A DNA stretch of 64,000 nt from Acidimicrobiales bacterium (lineage in GTDB: Bacteria > Actinomycetota > Acidimicrobiia > Acidimicrobiales > JAVJTC01). Position 1 is the stretch's first letter; every line of letters starts with the position of its first letter. The stretch spans positions 1 through 64,000 of the forward strand of contig JAVJTC010000012.1 of the NCBI GenBank assembly GCA_040219085.1. Reading direction: 5' to 3'. A program made the position numbers and the translations under genes. A model generated the notes under the pieces. That model was not told the origin of the DNA and searched no databases. It saw nothing but the letters and a program-made list of their open reading frames with translations. This document shows positions 41,770-51,086 of this stretch, piece by piece.

Positions 41770-42966
41770 TCACGTCGCCGTCTCTTCACGATCGGTGGCT
41801 CGAACCCGTGTCAGCGCACGGCCGGCCGGGTGCACCTCGAGCAGTTCCTCGACCCGCCGGCGGTGACGGCGGCGCCGGACTCCGGGGGCGAAGACCGTGT
41901 ACAGGGCGAGCGCGAGCCCGCCCAGCGCGAAGACCGCGATGAGTACTCCCCGACCCGTGTAGGTGGGGACGAGCACGGTGACCGACAGCAGCGCCGTCCA
42001 CAGCCACAGGATCAGGACGCTGCGCCGCTGTCCGTGACCGAGCGCGAGGAGACGGTGGTGCAGGTGGCCCTTGTCCGGCGTCGTGATCGACGACCGCTGA
42101 CTGGCGCGGCGCACGATCGCGAAGGCCGTGTCGACGATGGGGACACCGAGGATGAACAGTGGGATGAAGATGGGGGCGAAGAAGAAGTAGGTCTGACCGG
42201 TGAACTCCTCGCCCGTTCGCCCACCGACCGAGATCGTCGACGCAGCGAGCAGTAGACCGAGCAGGAGCGCGCCGCCGTCACCCATGAAGATCCGCGCGGG
42301 GTGGAAGTTGTGGGGCAGGAACCCTACGCAGGCACCCGCGGCGATGATCGCGAGCAGCGGGCCCGGTGAGCTGGCCTCCAGCACGTCCTCGTTCACGAGC
42401 TCGATCCCGTAGAAGAAGATGGCGCCGGCGCCGATCGCGACGATTCCCGCCGCCAGGCCGTCGAGGCCGTCGATCAGGTTGATCGCGTTCGCCATCCCGA
42501 TCACCCACACGACGGTCAGTACCGCCGACAGGTCCGGCGACAGTACGAAGACGTCGAGCAGCGGGATGCGCAGCACCAGCAGGCTCAGCCCGCTCAACGA
42601 CAGGATCGACCCCGCCACGATCATTCCGGCGAGCTTGGCCGGCGCCGTCACGTCCCGGAGGTCGTCGACGACGCCGACCATCCAGATGACGGTGACCGCG
42701 AGGACGACGCCGACCATCTCGGAGGTCGCGGCGAACACGTCGTCGAAGTCACCGAGGCGCCAGGCGACGCCCATCGCGACGAGCACCCCTACGAGCATCG
42801 CCGCGCCACCCAGCGTCGGCGTGCGCCGGTCGTGGACCCGCCGGGCGTCGGGAGCGACGACCGCCCCGATCATGAAGGCGACCCGTCGTACGAGCGGCGT
42901 CGCGACCAGAGTCGTACCGGCCGCCACCGCGAAGACGATCGCGTAGGCCGACCAGTGTGGGTTCAT
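41770..42966 (-). CDS. Undecaprenyl-phosphate sugar-1-phosphate transferase (WecA/TagO family)
   Basis: 398 residues from ATG 42964-42966. A polytopic membrane enzyme that loads a (probably GlcNAc) phosphate on undecaprenyl phosphate to begin cell-wall glycopolymer synthesis. Family motifs: GVVDDLRDV (DD), NLIDGLDGLAAG, FMGDGGALLLG and HLHHRLLALGHG. M. tuberculosis wecA/rfe is also just upstream of the atp operon, supporting the call. Confidence 0.93.
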   Translation of the reverse strand: MNPHWSAYAIVFAVAAGTTLVATPLVRRVAFMIGAVVAPDARRVHDRRTPTLGGAAMLVGVLVAMGVAWRLGDFDDVFAATSEMVGVVLAVTVIWMVGVVDDLRDVTAPAKLAGMIVAGSILSLSGLSLLVLRIPLLDVFVLSPDLSAVLTVVWVIGMANAINLIDGLDGLAAGIVAIGAGAIFFYGIELVNEDVLEASSPGPLLAIIAAGACVGFLPHNFHPARIFMGDGGALLLGLLLAASTISVGGRTGEEFTGQTYFFFAPIFIPLFILGVPIVDTAFAIVRRASQRSSITTPDKGHLHHRLLALGHGQRRSVLILWLWTALLSVTVLVPTYTGRGVLIAVFALGGLALALYTVFAPGVRRRRHRRRVEELLEVHPAGRALTRVRATDREETAT

Positions 42967-43000
42967 GCCCGATCGACGCCGGCGGGGAACCGGTCCGGGG

Positions 43001-44251
43001 TCATGGGAGGTCGGGGTAGGGCGTGAAGCCCGCGCAGAGCTCGGCGACGTCGGCGCGCACCGCAGCCAGCGCGGTCTCGTCGTCGCGCTCGCGCAGAGCA
43101 CGGCCGATCAGCGCCGCGATGCGGGCCATCTCCGCAGGTCCCATCCCCTGGGTCGTCGTCGCCGGCGTGCCGAGCCGCAGGCCGCTCGTGACGAACGGCG
43201 AACGCGGGTCGTCGGGGATCGTGTTGCGGTTGACCGTGATCCCCGCGACGTCGAGAACCTCCTGCGCGACCTTGCCGGTCAGGTCCCCGTCGAAGGAACG
43301 CAGGTCCACGAGGACGAGGTGGTTGTCACTGCCACCGGCGACGAGGCGGAACCCCTCCGCGGCCAACGCCTCGCACAGGGCCGCCGTGTTCGTCACGATC
43401 GCGGCCGCGTAGACGCCGAACTCCGGTGTGGCCGCTTCGGCGAACGCCACCGCCTTGGCCGCGACGACGTGTTCGAGCGGTCCCCCCTGCTGGCCCGGGA
43501 AAACCGCGCGGTCGATGTCCTTCGCGAGCTCCGCGGTCGACAGGATGCAGCCGCCACGCGGACCACGCAGCGTCTTGTGGGTGGTGAACGTGACGACATC
43601 GGCGTGGGGCACGGGGTTGGGGTGCACCCCTCCGGCGATCAGACCCGCGATGTGGGCCGCGTCGAAGAGGAAACGGGCACCGACCTCGTCGGCGATCTCG
43701 CGGAACGGCACCGGGTCGATGATGCGCGAGTACGCCGTGGCACCAGCCACGACGAGCGCCGGCCGCTCGGCGCGCACGACGTCACGCAACTGGTCCAGGT
43801 CGATTCGTTCGTCGCCGGCGGTCACCCCGTAGGGGACGAACCGGTAGAGAATGCCGCTCGCGTTGACCGGCGAGCCGTGGGTGAGGTGCCCGCCGTGGTC
43901 GAGACTCAGGCCGACGACGGTGTCCCCCGGCTCGAGCAGCGCCTGGTACACGGCCATGTTGGCGTTGGCCCCCGAGTGGGGCTGGACGTTGGCGTGTTCC
44001 GCGCCGAACAGCGCCTTCACCCGCTCACGCGCCAGATCCTCGGCCTCGTCGATGTGGACGTTGCCGCCGTAGTAGCGGCGACCCGGGTAGCCCTCGGCGT
44101 ACTTGTTCGTGAGGACCGAGCCCGTGGCGGCCATCACCGCGGGGGAGGTGAAGTTCTCCGAGGCGATCAGCTGAAGTGTCGTGTTCTGGCGCTCGACCTC
44201 GCGCCGGATGATCGTGAAGACGTCGTCGTCGCCGACCGTCGGCCAGGGCAT
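43001..44251 (-). CDS. glyA: Serine hydroxymethyltransferase
   Basis: Converts serine and tetrahydrofolate to glycine and methylene-THF. 416 residues from ATG 44249-44251, six bases behind GGAAGG; an ATG two codons earlier sits right against that site and is unsuitable. [12 protein letters not shown] and [12 protein letters not shown] are substrate-binding signatures. The PLP lysine is K226 ([13 protein letters not shown]). A hairpin lies upstream in the leader. Confidence 0.97.
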   Translation of the reverse strand: MPWPTVGDDDVFTIIRREVERQNTTLQLIASENFTSPAVMAATGSVLTNKYAEGYPGRRYYGGNVHIDEAEDLARERVKALFGAEHANVQPHSGANANMAVYQALLEPGDTVVGLSLDHGGHLTHGSPVNASGILYRFVPYGVTAGDERIDLDQLRDVVRAERPALVVAGATAYSRIIDPVPFREIADEVGARFLFDAAHIAGLIAGGVHPNPVPHADVVTFTTHKTLRGPRGGCILSTAELAKDIDRAVFPGQQGGPLEHVVAAKAVAFAEAATPEFGVYAAAIVTNTAALCEALAAEGFRLVAGGSDNHLVLVDLRSFDGDLTGKVAQEVLDVAGITVNRNTIPDDPRSPFVTSGLRLGTPATTTQGMGPAEMARIAALIGRALRERDDETALAAVRADVAELCAGFTPYPDLP

Positions 44252-44275
44252 GGTCATCCTTCCCGGAGGTGGGTT

Positions 44276-44290
44276 CCCGCGCGACGCGGG
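44276..44290 (-). promoter_or_regulatory. Hairpin in the glyA leader
   Basis: CCCGCG (44276-44281) pairs with CGCGGG (44285-44290) around CGA, about 25 bases upstream of the glyA start. The 114-base leader has further GC-rich pairing, but no known riboswitch consensus could be matched. Confidence 0.3.
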
Positions 44291-44365
44291 CGTGGCACCG
44301 ACGTTACCGGCCCGGTCCCCCGGGTGGCAGACCATCGCGCGCTGCGACGGGGCGGCGCCGATGCG

Positions 44366-44899
44366 TCATGTGACGGGGTCCCACATCAGCGTGACCAGTC
44401 GGGTCGTCAGATCCAGGACCTGATCGGCGACTCTGCGGTGCACCTTCGACGCCCGCCCGTGGGGGTCCTCGACATCGTCGAGCGACAGAGGCGCCTGCCG
44501 GTGGGGCGCCAACAGCGACAACCAGTCCTGCACCGGCGCACCCCGCCTTCCGCCGTGCTCCTCACCCAGGCGTACGAGCTCGCCGAACCCCCAGATCCGG
44601 TCCCGGGCGCCGGGTGACATGACGACCGCCTCGCGGACGTGGCGGCCGGTCATGGCGAGAACGAGATCGGCCCCGTCGAGAGCGGGAACCGAGATGGACT
44701 GGCTGCGGTGCCCGGTGATGTCGAGCCCGTGACGGCGCATCGCCTCGATCGTGTCCGGCGGCGAAGGGAGGCCGGCCTTCGCGAACCCGACGGAACGCAC
44801 GTCCCCCGCGATCGAGTGTTCCTCGAGCGCACGCCGCAGGAACGCCTCGGCCATGGCTGACCGACAGATGTTGCCGCTACACACGAAGAGAACTCGCAC
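44366..44899 (-). CDS. Low-molecular-weight protein tyrosine phosphatase
   Basis: 177 residues. P-loop C7-x5-R13 (CSGNICRS) at the N-terminus and the acid D145 (VEDPHGR) at the C-terminal side, the LMW-PTP arrangement. It lies between tsaC and glyA. In actinobacteria such enzymes may act on exopolysaccharide kinases; its nearness to a WecA/TagO-type gene is suggestive only. Confidence 0.92.
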   Translation of the reverse strand: MRVLFVCSGNICRSAMAEAFLRRALEEHSIAGDVRSVGFAKAGLPSPPDTIEAMRRHGLDITGHRSQSISVPALDGADLVLAMTGRHVREAVVMSPGARDRIWGFGELVRLGEEHGGRRGAPVQDWLSLLAPHRQAPLSLDDVEDPHGRASKVHRRVADQVLDLTTRLVTLMWDPVT

Positions 44900-44928
44900 C
44901 CGTCGGATCCTACGGGCCGCGCGGGGAC

Positions 44929-45552
44929 CTAGGAACCTGCGGCCGCCACCACCGCCTGCAGCCTCGCGCCGTCGATCGGACCGTCCCTGAGAACCTCGAC
45001 AGCCGGGCTCGGGCCCGCAAGCACCCGCACCACCGTCGACGCTCCCCCCGACAGACGGCCCCCGTCGACGACGAGCAGTTCCGGGTCACCGAATGCAGCT
45101 TCGACGCCGGCGGCGTCCACCGGCGTCGGCTCCCCGTGGAGGTTGGCGCTCGTGGTGGGCAGCGGTCCGACCTCCGCGGCGATCGAGCGCACCAGGCTGG
45201 CAGCCGGACACCGCACGCCGACCGTGTCGTCGTCGGAGACCATCGCCCGCAGCCGGGAAGGTCGGGCCACCACGACGATCGTGAGGGGACCCGGCCAGAA
45301 GGCCTCTGCCAGCGCGCGTTCCGCCGAAGACGGTTCCGCCGCGAGATCGTCGAGGTCCCCGGGCCCCCCGACCAGCAGCGGAATGGCCCGCGAAGCCGGT
45401 CGGCGTTTCAGGTCCCGCAGGTGCTCGACACCGTCGACGAGGGCCGCGACCCCGTAGACCGTGTCGGTGGGCACCACGACGGGTCGACCCTCCCTCAGTC
45501 GCGCGACGACCGCTGCGAAGGTCCCGGGTTCCCCGGCGGCAAGGACGGTCAC
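44929..45552 (-). CDS. tsaC: L-threonylcarbamoyladenylate synthase (Sua5/YciO/YrdC family)
   Basis: 207 residues, GTG start overlapping the prmC stop (GTGA). Makes the threonylcarbamoyl-AMP used for t6A37 in tRNA. The family core is present: GRPVVVPTDTVYGVAALV, LKRRPASRAIPLLVGG, FWPGPLTIVV, VGVRCPAASLVRSIAAEVGPLPTTSANLHGEP. Corresponds in place to M. tuberculosis Rv1301. Confidence 0.95.
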   Translation of the reverse strand: MTVLAAGEPGTFAAVVARLREGRPVVVPTDTVYGVAALVDGVEHLRDLKRRPASRAIPLLVGGPGDLDDLAAEPSSAERALAEAFWPGPLTIVVVARPSRLRAMVSDDDTVGVRCPAASLVRSIAAEVGPLPTTSANLHGEPTPVDAAGVEAAFGDPELLVVDGGRLSGGASTVVRVLAGPSPAVEVLRDGPIDGARLQAVVAAAGS

Positions 45553-46466
45553 GGGCGCGGGGCGGTCGCGTACAGGAACCGGTCACGACCCGCGAGGTCG
45601 CGCCGGACCTCGACCGCCGAGAAACCGGCGGACTCCGCGAGCCGTACTGCCGTAGCGAGCTGACCGTCGCCCAACTCGAGAACGACCGCGCCGTCGGGGG
45701 CGAGCCAGCGTGGGGCGGCGGTGAGGATCTCCCGCGCGGCGTCGAGCCCGTCGGGACCACCGCGCAGTGCCCGGTGCGGCTCGTGGTCCTCTACGACGGG
45801 ATCGAGGACCTCGTCGTCGGGCACGTAGGGCGGATTCGACACCACCACGTCCAGGCCCCCCCTGGTGGCGGGGTCGAGAGCCTCGAACCAGGAGCCGGAT
45901 CGGATCTCGACGCGCGTGGCCGGGCGGCCGAGGCCGGTCAGGTTCGCGCGGGCGACGGCAACGGCACTCTCGTCGACATCGGTCAGCACCACGCGGGTGG
46001 ACTCGCGCTCCACGGCGACTGCGAGACCGACCGCCCCCGATCCCGTGCCGAGGTCCACCACCGACACCGCGTCGGCACGCCGCGCCCGCAGGCGGTCCAC
46101 CGCCTCCAGCGCGATGTCGACGAGTTGTTCGGTCTCGGGACGCGGGATCAGGACCCGGCCGTCGACCATCAGATCGAGGGTCCGGAAGGCCCAGCGGCCC
46201 AGCACGTACTGCAGTGGCTCGCCTGCGGCGCGGCGCGCCACCATCGTGTCGAGCCGGGCGACTCCGCCCACCGTCGCAGGCGTCTCGGGTGCGGCGGCGA
46301 GCTCGGCGGGCGACATGCCCGAGGCGGCTTCGACGATCCAGCGGGCCTCGCTGGCCGCGTTGGCCACGTCGGCGTGCGTCAACCTCGCGACGGTCTCGGC
46401 GGACAGGGCCGACCACGCGACGGTGCCGTCGTCGCCGTCGGGCCCCGCCGTCGTTTCAGTCGCCAC
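45549..46466 (-). CDS. prmC: Release factor glutamine methyltransferase PrmC (HemK)
   Basis: 305 residues from GTG 46464-46466, overlapping the prfA stop by 11 bases. Methylates the glutamine of the GGQ motif in release factors. Helical N-domain, then the SAM motif VVDLGTGSGAVGLAVA and catalytic NPPY (VVSNPPYVPDDE). Its substrate RF1 is encoded immediately upstream. Confidence 0.96.
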   Translation of the reverse strand: MATETTAGPDGDDGTVAWSALSAETVARLTHADVANAASEARWIVEAASGMSPAELAAAPETPATVGGVARLDTMVARRAAGEPLQYVLGRWAFRTLDLMVDGRVLIPRPETEQLVDIALEAVDRLRARRADAVSVVDLGTGSGAVGLAVAVERESTRVVLTDVDESAVAVARANLTGLGRPATRVEIRSGSWFEALDPATRGGLDVVVSNPPYVPDDEVLDPVVEDHEPHRALRGGPDGLDAAREILTAAPRWLAPDGAVVLELGDGQLATAVRLAESAGFSAVEVRRDLAGRDRFLYATAPRP

Positions 46467-47526
46467 CGGACTCGGCGAGCTGGGCCTCGCGCTCGTGGCG
46501 GGCGAGCTCGTCCACGACGTCACCGAGGTCCCCGGCCAGGATCTTGTCGAGCTTGTAGAGGGTGAGCCCGATGCGGTGGTCGGTCACCCGGTTCTCCTTG
46601 TAGTTGTACGTCCGGATCTTCTCGGACCGGCCGCCCCCACCGATCTGGCCGCGCCGCTGGTCCGAGAGTTCGGCCGCCCGACGCTCCTCCTCGGCCTGCA
46701 GGAGCCGGGCCCTCAACACACGCATCGCCTTCTGGCGGTTCTGCAGCTGGCTCTTCTCGTCCTGCATGGACACCACGATCCCCGTCGGCTTGTGCGTGAT
46801 GCGGACCGCCGAGTCGGTCGTGTTCACCGACTGCCCCCCCGGCCCCGAAGACCGGTAGACATCGACCTCGAGATCGGCCTCGTCGACGGACACGTCGACC
46901 TCGTCGGCCTCGGGGAGAACGGTGACCGTCGCCGATGACGTGTGGATCCGCCCCTGGGACTCGGTGACGGGGACACGCTGCACACGGTGCGGGCCGCCTT
47001 CGTGCTTGAGGCGGGACCAGACGCCGTCGCCCTTGACCATGAACGTGATCTCGGAGTAGCCGCCCATGTCCGACGGTCGTGCCTCGAGTAGCTCGGTGCC
47101 CCACTTCCGGGCGGAGGCGTAGGCCTGGTACATCTCGTAGAGATCACGGGCGAAGAGGTTCGCCTCCTCCCCGCCCTCGGCCCCACGGATCTCGACGATC
47201 ACGTTCTTGTCGTCGTTGGGATCACGGGGGATCAGCAGTTCGTCGAGCCTGGCGGAGAGCTCGGCCTCGATGCGTTCGGCGTTGTCGATCTCGCCGCGCA
47301 GCATCTCACGGTCCTCGGCCCCGACGTCGCCCATCATCTCCCGGGCGGCCTCGGCGTCCCCGCGGGCCTCCGATATCTCCGCCATGACGCCGACGATCTC
47401 GCTCAGTTCCTTGTGCCGACGGGCTACGACCGCGTAGGCCTTCGGATCCCGGGGGAGGTCCGGATCCGACAGGCGCGCCGTGACATCGTCGAGTTCGGCG
47501 ACGAGATCGGGGCGGTCGGACGACAT
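46456..47526 (-). CDS. prfA: Peptide chain release factor 1
   Basis: 356 residues from ATG 47524-47526 (a TTG directly before it is not needed). Ends translation at UAA/UAG. Codon-recognition tripeptide PVT (VQRVPVTESQ) and peptidyl-hydrolysis GGQ at 230-232 (SSGPGGQSVNTTDS) are both intact. Confidence 0.97.
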   Translation of the reverse strand: MSSDRPDLVAELDDVTARLSDPDLPRDPKAYAVVARRHKELSEIVGVMAEISEARGDAEAAREMMGDVGAEDREMLRGEIDNAERIEAELSARLDELLIPRDPNDDKNVIVEIRGAEGGEEANLFARDLYEMYQAYASARKWGTELLEARPSDMGGYSEITFMVKGDGVWSRLKHEGGPHRVQRVPVTESQGRIHTSSATVTVLPEADEVDVSVDEADLEVDVYRSSGPGGQSVNTTDSAVRITHKPTGIVVSMQDEKSQLQNRQKAMRVLRARLLQAEEERRAAELSDQRRGQIGGGGRSEKIRTYNYKENRVTDHRIGLTLYKLDKILAGDLGDVVDELARHEREAQLAESGGD

Positions 47527-47551
47527 CAACGGCAGCGTACCGACGACGCCC

Positions 47552-48577
47552 TCACACCACCTGCGACCACTCGCCCTCGAGGGCGACGAGCGCGGTCGGC
47601 ACCGCGAGTCTCGTGGCGGCGCGCCCTATGGCCGGATGCATGTCGCGGCGCGGCAACACGAGCAGCGCGCGCTCCGCCCGGTGGGTGGCGAGGAGATCCG
47701 AGGCGATCGGCACCATCTCGAGGTCGACACCGACCGAGAAGACAGCGAGGACCGACGCCGCGGATTCGTCGCGGCCGAGCGCGGCAGCGGGCGCGTGCTC
47801 GTTCAATCCACCACGGGGATCGGGCAGGGGTACCGGCTCGAGCGAACGCACGCCGACGAGATGGGGCGACGCGAGCGCGGAGGCGCGCAACCAGCGCGGT
47901 CGGACCAGTCGGTTGGCCATGTGGGGGTCGGCCCCCGGTCCACGGTGCGATGCGATGCGGTCGCGCACCGCGACGAGGTCTGCGACGAGGCGGTCGGGGT
48001 CGGCGATGCCGTCGAGAGTGCGGTCGGCGTGCAGCGCCGAGAACGCCCCCTGGTCGAATACACCCACTCCGATCAGGAGGTGGGGTCGGGGGTCGCCCGC
48101 GACGATCCGCGCGATCTCCAGGCCCTTCACCTCGCCGGTGACGACGCCGTACTCGGTGACGACGTCGAGTCCGGCGGCGCGCAGGGCGGCGACCAGTTCG
48201 GGGGCATCGGGCGGATCCGGAGCGGGCACGACGGGGGCAGCCTCGGCGGCGACGAGCGAGCGGCCGCTGATCTGCCAGACCCGCACGACCGGATCGAGGC
48301 CGCGGACGCGCCGCGCGATGAGCGCGGCCTCGTCGGTGACGACGTCGAATTCACGGTCAGCTGCGACGGAGTCCACCCACGCCAACACGGCGCCGAGGCG
48401 TCCCGCGTCCACAGGGAGAACCCACAGGTCACGATCGCCCACCAGGGCCACCCCACCCGCGAACGTGACGAGTTCACGGGGCGTTTCGGGCGCGTGCGCG
48501 GCGACGAGGGCGTTGAGGCGGGTCGCGTCGAGGGCGCGGCGACGTTCGGGGTCGAGCGTCGGTTTCGTCGTGGACAC
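47552..48577 (-). CDS. Conserved-looking protein of unknown function
   Basis: 341 residues, not recognised. There are no membrane segments and no catalytic motif. An alpha/beta composition is suggested by FAGGVALVGDRDLWVLPVDAGRLGAVLAWVDS and LVAALRAAGLDVVTEYGVVTGEVKGLEIARI. The middle resembles a nuclease- or sugar-phosphate-like fold only vaguely. It sits between rpmE and prfA, which are direct neighbours in M. tuberculosis, so a translation link is possible. Full-length, good codon bias. Confidence 0.8.
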   Translation of the reverse strand: MSTTKPTLDPERRRALDATRLNALVAAHAPETPRELVTFAGGVALVGDRDLWVLPVDAGRLGAVLAWVDSVAADREFDVVTDEAALIARRVRGLDPVVRVWQISGRSLVAAEAAPVVPAPDPPDAPELVAALRAAGLDVVTEYGVVTGEVKGLEIARIVAGDPRPHLLIGVGVFDQGAFSALHADRTLDGIADPDRLVADLVAVRDRIASHRGPGADPHMANRLVRPRWLRASALASPHLVGVRSLEPVPLPDPRGGLNEHAPAAALGRDESAASVLAVFSVGVDLEMVPIASDLLATHRAERALLVLPRRDMHPAIGRAATRLAVPTALVALEGEWSQVV

Positions 48578-48600
48578 CGGCTGGCCGGTGGAGCGGTCGC

Positions 48601-48882
48601 TCAGCTCGCGTCTTCGGCGGCGGCCTTCTTGGACCGCCTACGGCGTCCGTAGCGCTTTTCGAAGCGCTCGACGCGACCGGCGGTGTCGACGATCGACATC
48701 TTGCCGGTGAAGAAGGGGTGGCTGGCCGCGGTGACGTCCATCTTCGCGAGGGGGTAGGTCTCGCCGTCCTCCCACTCGACGGTCTCGCTCGTGGAGATCG
48801 TCGAGGAGACGATGAACGACGTGCCGGCGTTGGTGTCCTGGAAGACGACCGGGCGGTACTCGGGATGGATGTCGGGCTTCAT
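48601..48882 (-). CDS. rpmE: Ribosomal protein bL31, cysteine-free (type B) form
   Basis: 93 residues from ATG 48880-48882. [30 protein letters not shown] and [16 protein letters not shown] are the bL31 signatures. None of the four zinc-binding cysteines of type A L31 is present, and the segment [11 protein letters not shown] is type B. The tail is basic then acidic ([14 protein letters not shown]). Type B copies are often induced under zinc limitation, but no Zur-box was recognised. Confidence 0.95.
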   Translation of the reverse strand: MKPDIHPEYRPVVFQDTNAGTSFIVSSTISTSETVEWEDGETYPLAKMDVTAASHPFFTGKMSIVDTAGRVERFEKRYGRRRRSKKAAAEDAS

Positions 48883-48977
48883 CTTCTTCTCACTGTGTCG
48901 TCGTGGTCCGCCCCGTGGCGGTGACCGTCGGGCATGGTACCGGGGCTGCGGCCCTCTCCGGCGGGGCGCGGGGTGCT

Positions 48978-50831
48978 TCAGGCTCCCATGGGCCCCTTGG
49001 CGACCTCTTCGAGGAAGGCGTCGTTGGTCGGGAAGGTCTTCAGCCGGTCGATGAGCAGCTCGAGGCCGGCGGCACCTCCGCCACCCCCGTCGTTGGCCAG
49101 CCCCGACAGCACACGACGCAACTTCCACACCTGCTGGAGCTGACGGCGCTCGAAGAGGAGTTCCTCGTGGCGGGTCGACGAGGCGTCGACGTCGATGGCC
49201 GGGTAGACGCGCCGTTCGGCGGTCTTGCGGTCCAGTCGGAGCTCCATGTTGCCGGTGCCCTTGAACTCCTCGAAGATCACCTCGTCCATCTTCGAACCGG
49301 TCTCGACGAGCGCCGTCGCGAGGATGGTCAACGAGCCGCCCTCTTCGACGTTTCGGGCCGCACCGAAGAACCGCTTCGGCGGATACAGCGCTCCGGAGTC
49401 CACACCACCGGACATGATCCGGCCCGTGGCGGGAGCTGCGAGGTTGTACGCGCGGGCGAGACGGGTGATCCCGTCGAGCACGATGACCACGTCCCTACCG
49501 GTCTCGACCAGACGCTTCGCCCGTTCGATGGTGAGCTCCGCGACCTGGGTGTGCTCCTCGGAGGGGCGGTCGAAGGTGGAGGCGACGCACTCCCCGCGGA
49601 TCAGCCAGCGACGCATGTCGGTGACCTCTTCGGGCCGCTCGTCGACGAGCAGCACGATCACCTTGCAGTCGGGATCGTTCGTCTCGATGGAGCGGACGAT
49701 CTCCTTGACTATCGTCGTCTTGCCGGCCTTGGGCGGCGACACGATCAGACCACGCTGGCCCTTGCCGATGGGCGCGATGAGATCGATGATCCGCGCCGTC
49801 ATGTTCATCGGGTCGTCGACGCGTTCGAGGCTCAGCTTCTCGTCCGGGAACAGCGGTGTGAGGTCCTCGAAGCGGGGACGCTCGCGCGCCTTGTCGGGCT
49901 GGTCGTCGTTGACGGCGTCGATCCGCATGAGAGCCGGGTTCTTCTCGTTGCGGTTGGCGGGCCGTGACGCGCCCTTGAGGTGGTCGCCACGGCGCAGGCC
50001 GAACTGGCGCACCTGCTTGGCCGAGACGTAGACGTCGTCCTTGGACGGCAGGTAGGTCTTGACCCGCAGGAACCCGTAGCCCTCGTCGCGCAGGTCCAGA
50101 TGGCCCTGCACGTCGACGGGGTCACCCTGGAACTGCTCGTCGTTGCTGCGCTCGCGGTCCCGCCCGCGACGGCGACGTCGACGGTTGCCCTGACCGCTCT
50201 GGTCGTCGTCGTCACGGTTCCGGTTGTCGTTGTTGCGGCCCTGGTTGTCGTTGTTGCGGCCCTGACCACCACGGTCACGGTTGTCGTTGCTGCGACCCTG
50301 ACCACCGCGGTTGTCGTTGCTACGACCCTGACCACCACGGTCACGCTTCGAACGGTCGTCACCGCCACCGGAGTCATCGGACTTCGACGAATCCTTCGCG
50401 CCACCGGAGTCATCGGACTTCGACGAATCCTTCGCACCACCGGAGTCATCGGACTTCGACGAATCCTTCGCACCACCGGAGTCATCGGACTTCGACGAAT
50501 CCTTCGCGCCACCGGAGTCATCGGACTTCGACGAATCCTTCGCGCCACCGGAGTCATCGGAACCGTCGGACGTGTCGGAACCACTGCGACCGGACGCCTC
50601 GGACGAACCGTTGCCCGAAGCCGCTGCGTCGGAACCGGAACGGTCCGCACCGGCCTCGTCGGAACCGTTGGGCTTCACGCCTGCGAGCTCGAGGATGAGA
50701 TCGACGATCTCACCCTTGCGGGCCCTGGACGCCGGCTTGCCCCCCATCGCAGCAGCGATGGTCTGGAGCTCACCTCTGTCCTTGGATTCGAGTGTCGCGC
50801 GCGACAACTGCGTGGACTCTGCGCTCACCAC
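48978..50831 (-). CDS. rho: Transcription termination factor Rho with long repetitive disordered N-terminus
   Basis: 617 residues (E. coli 419). Hexameric RNA-dependent ATPase. A Rho_N helical part ([31 protein letters not shown]) is followed by a disordered insert of about 170 residues: five near-identical [12 protein letters not shown] units and then [10 protein letters not shown] / GRNNDN units. RNA-binding core: [15 protein letters not shown]. ATPase: [13 protein letters not shown], with [15 protein letters not shown] and [20 protein letters not shown] start behind GAGG. Actinobacterial Rho proteins often have N-terminal inserts; the perfect 12-residue units are unusual. Confidence 0.97.
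   Translation of the reverse strand: MVSAESTQLSRATLESKDRGELQTIAAAMGGKPASRARKGEIVDLILELAGVKPNGSDEAGADRSGSDAAASGNGSSEASGRSGSDTSDGSDDSGGAKDSSKSDDSGGAKDSSKSDDSGGAKDSSKSDDSGGAKDSSKSDDSGGAKDSSKSDDSGGGDDRSKRDRGGQGRSNDNRGGQGRSNDNRDRGGQGRNNDNQGRNNDNRNRDDDDQSGQGNRRRRRRGRDRERSNDEQFQGDPVDVQGHLDLRDEGYGFLRVKTYLPSKDDVYVSAKQVRQFGLRRGDHLKGASRPANRNEKNPALMRIDAVNDDQPDKARERPRFEDLTPLFPDEKLSLERVDDPMNMTARIIDLIAPIGKGQRGLIVSPPKAGKTTIVKEIVRSIETNDPDCKVIVLLVDERPEEVTDMRRWLIRGECVASTFDRPSEEHTQVAELTIERAKRLVETGRDVVIVLDGITRLARAYNLAAPATGRIMSGGVDSGALYPPKRFFGAARNVEEGGSLTILATALVETGSKMDEVIFEEFKGTGNMELRLDRKTAERRVYPAIDVDASSTRHEELLFERRQLQQVWKLRRVLSGLANDGGGGGAAGLELLIDRLKTFPTNDAFLEEVAKGPMGA
50365..50561 (-). repeat. 36-bp in-frame tandem repeat in rho
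   Basis: Units begin at 50365, 50401, 50437, 50473 and 50509, with a partial sixth at 50545. They differ only by single synonymous bases (GCG/GCA). Each codes for the 12 residues [12 protein letters not shown]. The near identity at synonymous positions points to recent expansion. Confidence 0.92.
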
Positions 50832-51086
50832 GACCTCATTTCAAAGGGTGCGCATGGATGTCGCCGTCTGGCTGACCGAGAAGAAAGGACACGCTTCCGG
50901 CCGGACCGGGAAAGGAGCCGCCGAGCGAGAAGAAGATTCGCTTCACACCGCGGCTTCCGCCAGCGGTTCCCCTGAGACGACACGGTGATGGTACTCAACC
51001 CGACGCGGGGCCACAACCCGACGCGGACCATGACCGGACCCGGAGGTCCCACCCGAGGTGGGGCCGGGACCCGCCGAAGTTTCGGG
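50832..51086 (-). promoter_or_regulatory. Long rho leader with direct repeats
   Basis: 255 bases separate the apgM-like stop from the rho start. The stretch has no gene I can support. It holds a 13-base direct repeat (CAACCCGACGCGG at 50996-51008 and 51014-51026 on the plus strand, 18-base period). A pyrimidine-rich segment is closer to the gene on the message strand (CTTCTTCTCGC, CCTTTCTTCTCG). Long autoregulated leaders are known for rho in other bacteria; regulation here is inference. Confidence 0.4.

Noticed and set aside
44252-44365. A ZTP (pfl) or other riboswitch in front of glyA
   Set aside because: CCACC and GGGGGACC pieces recall the ZTP consensus, but the conserved GACUGGCG segment and the second half are absent.
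50365-50561. 36-bp repeats suspected as a CRISPR array
   Set aside because: The units are contiguous without spacers and are in frame within rho.
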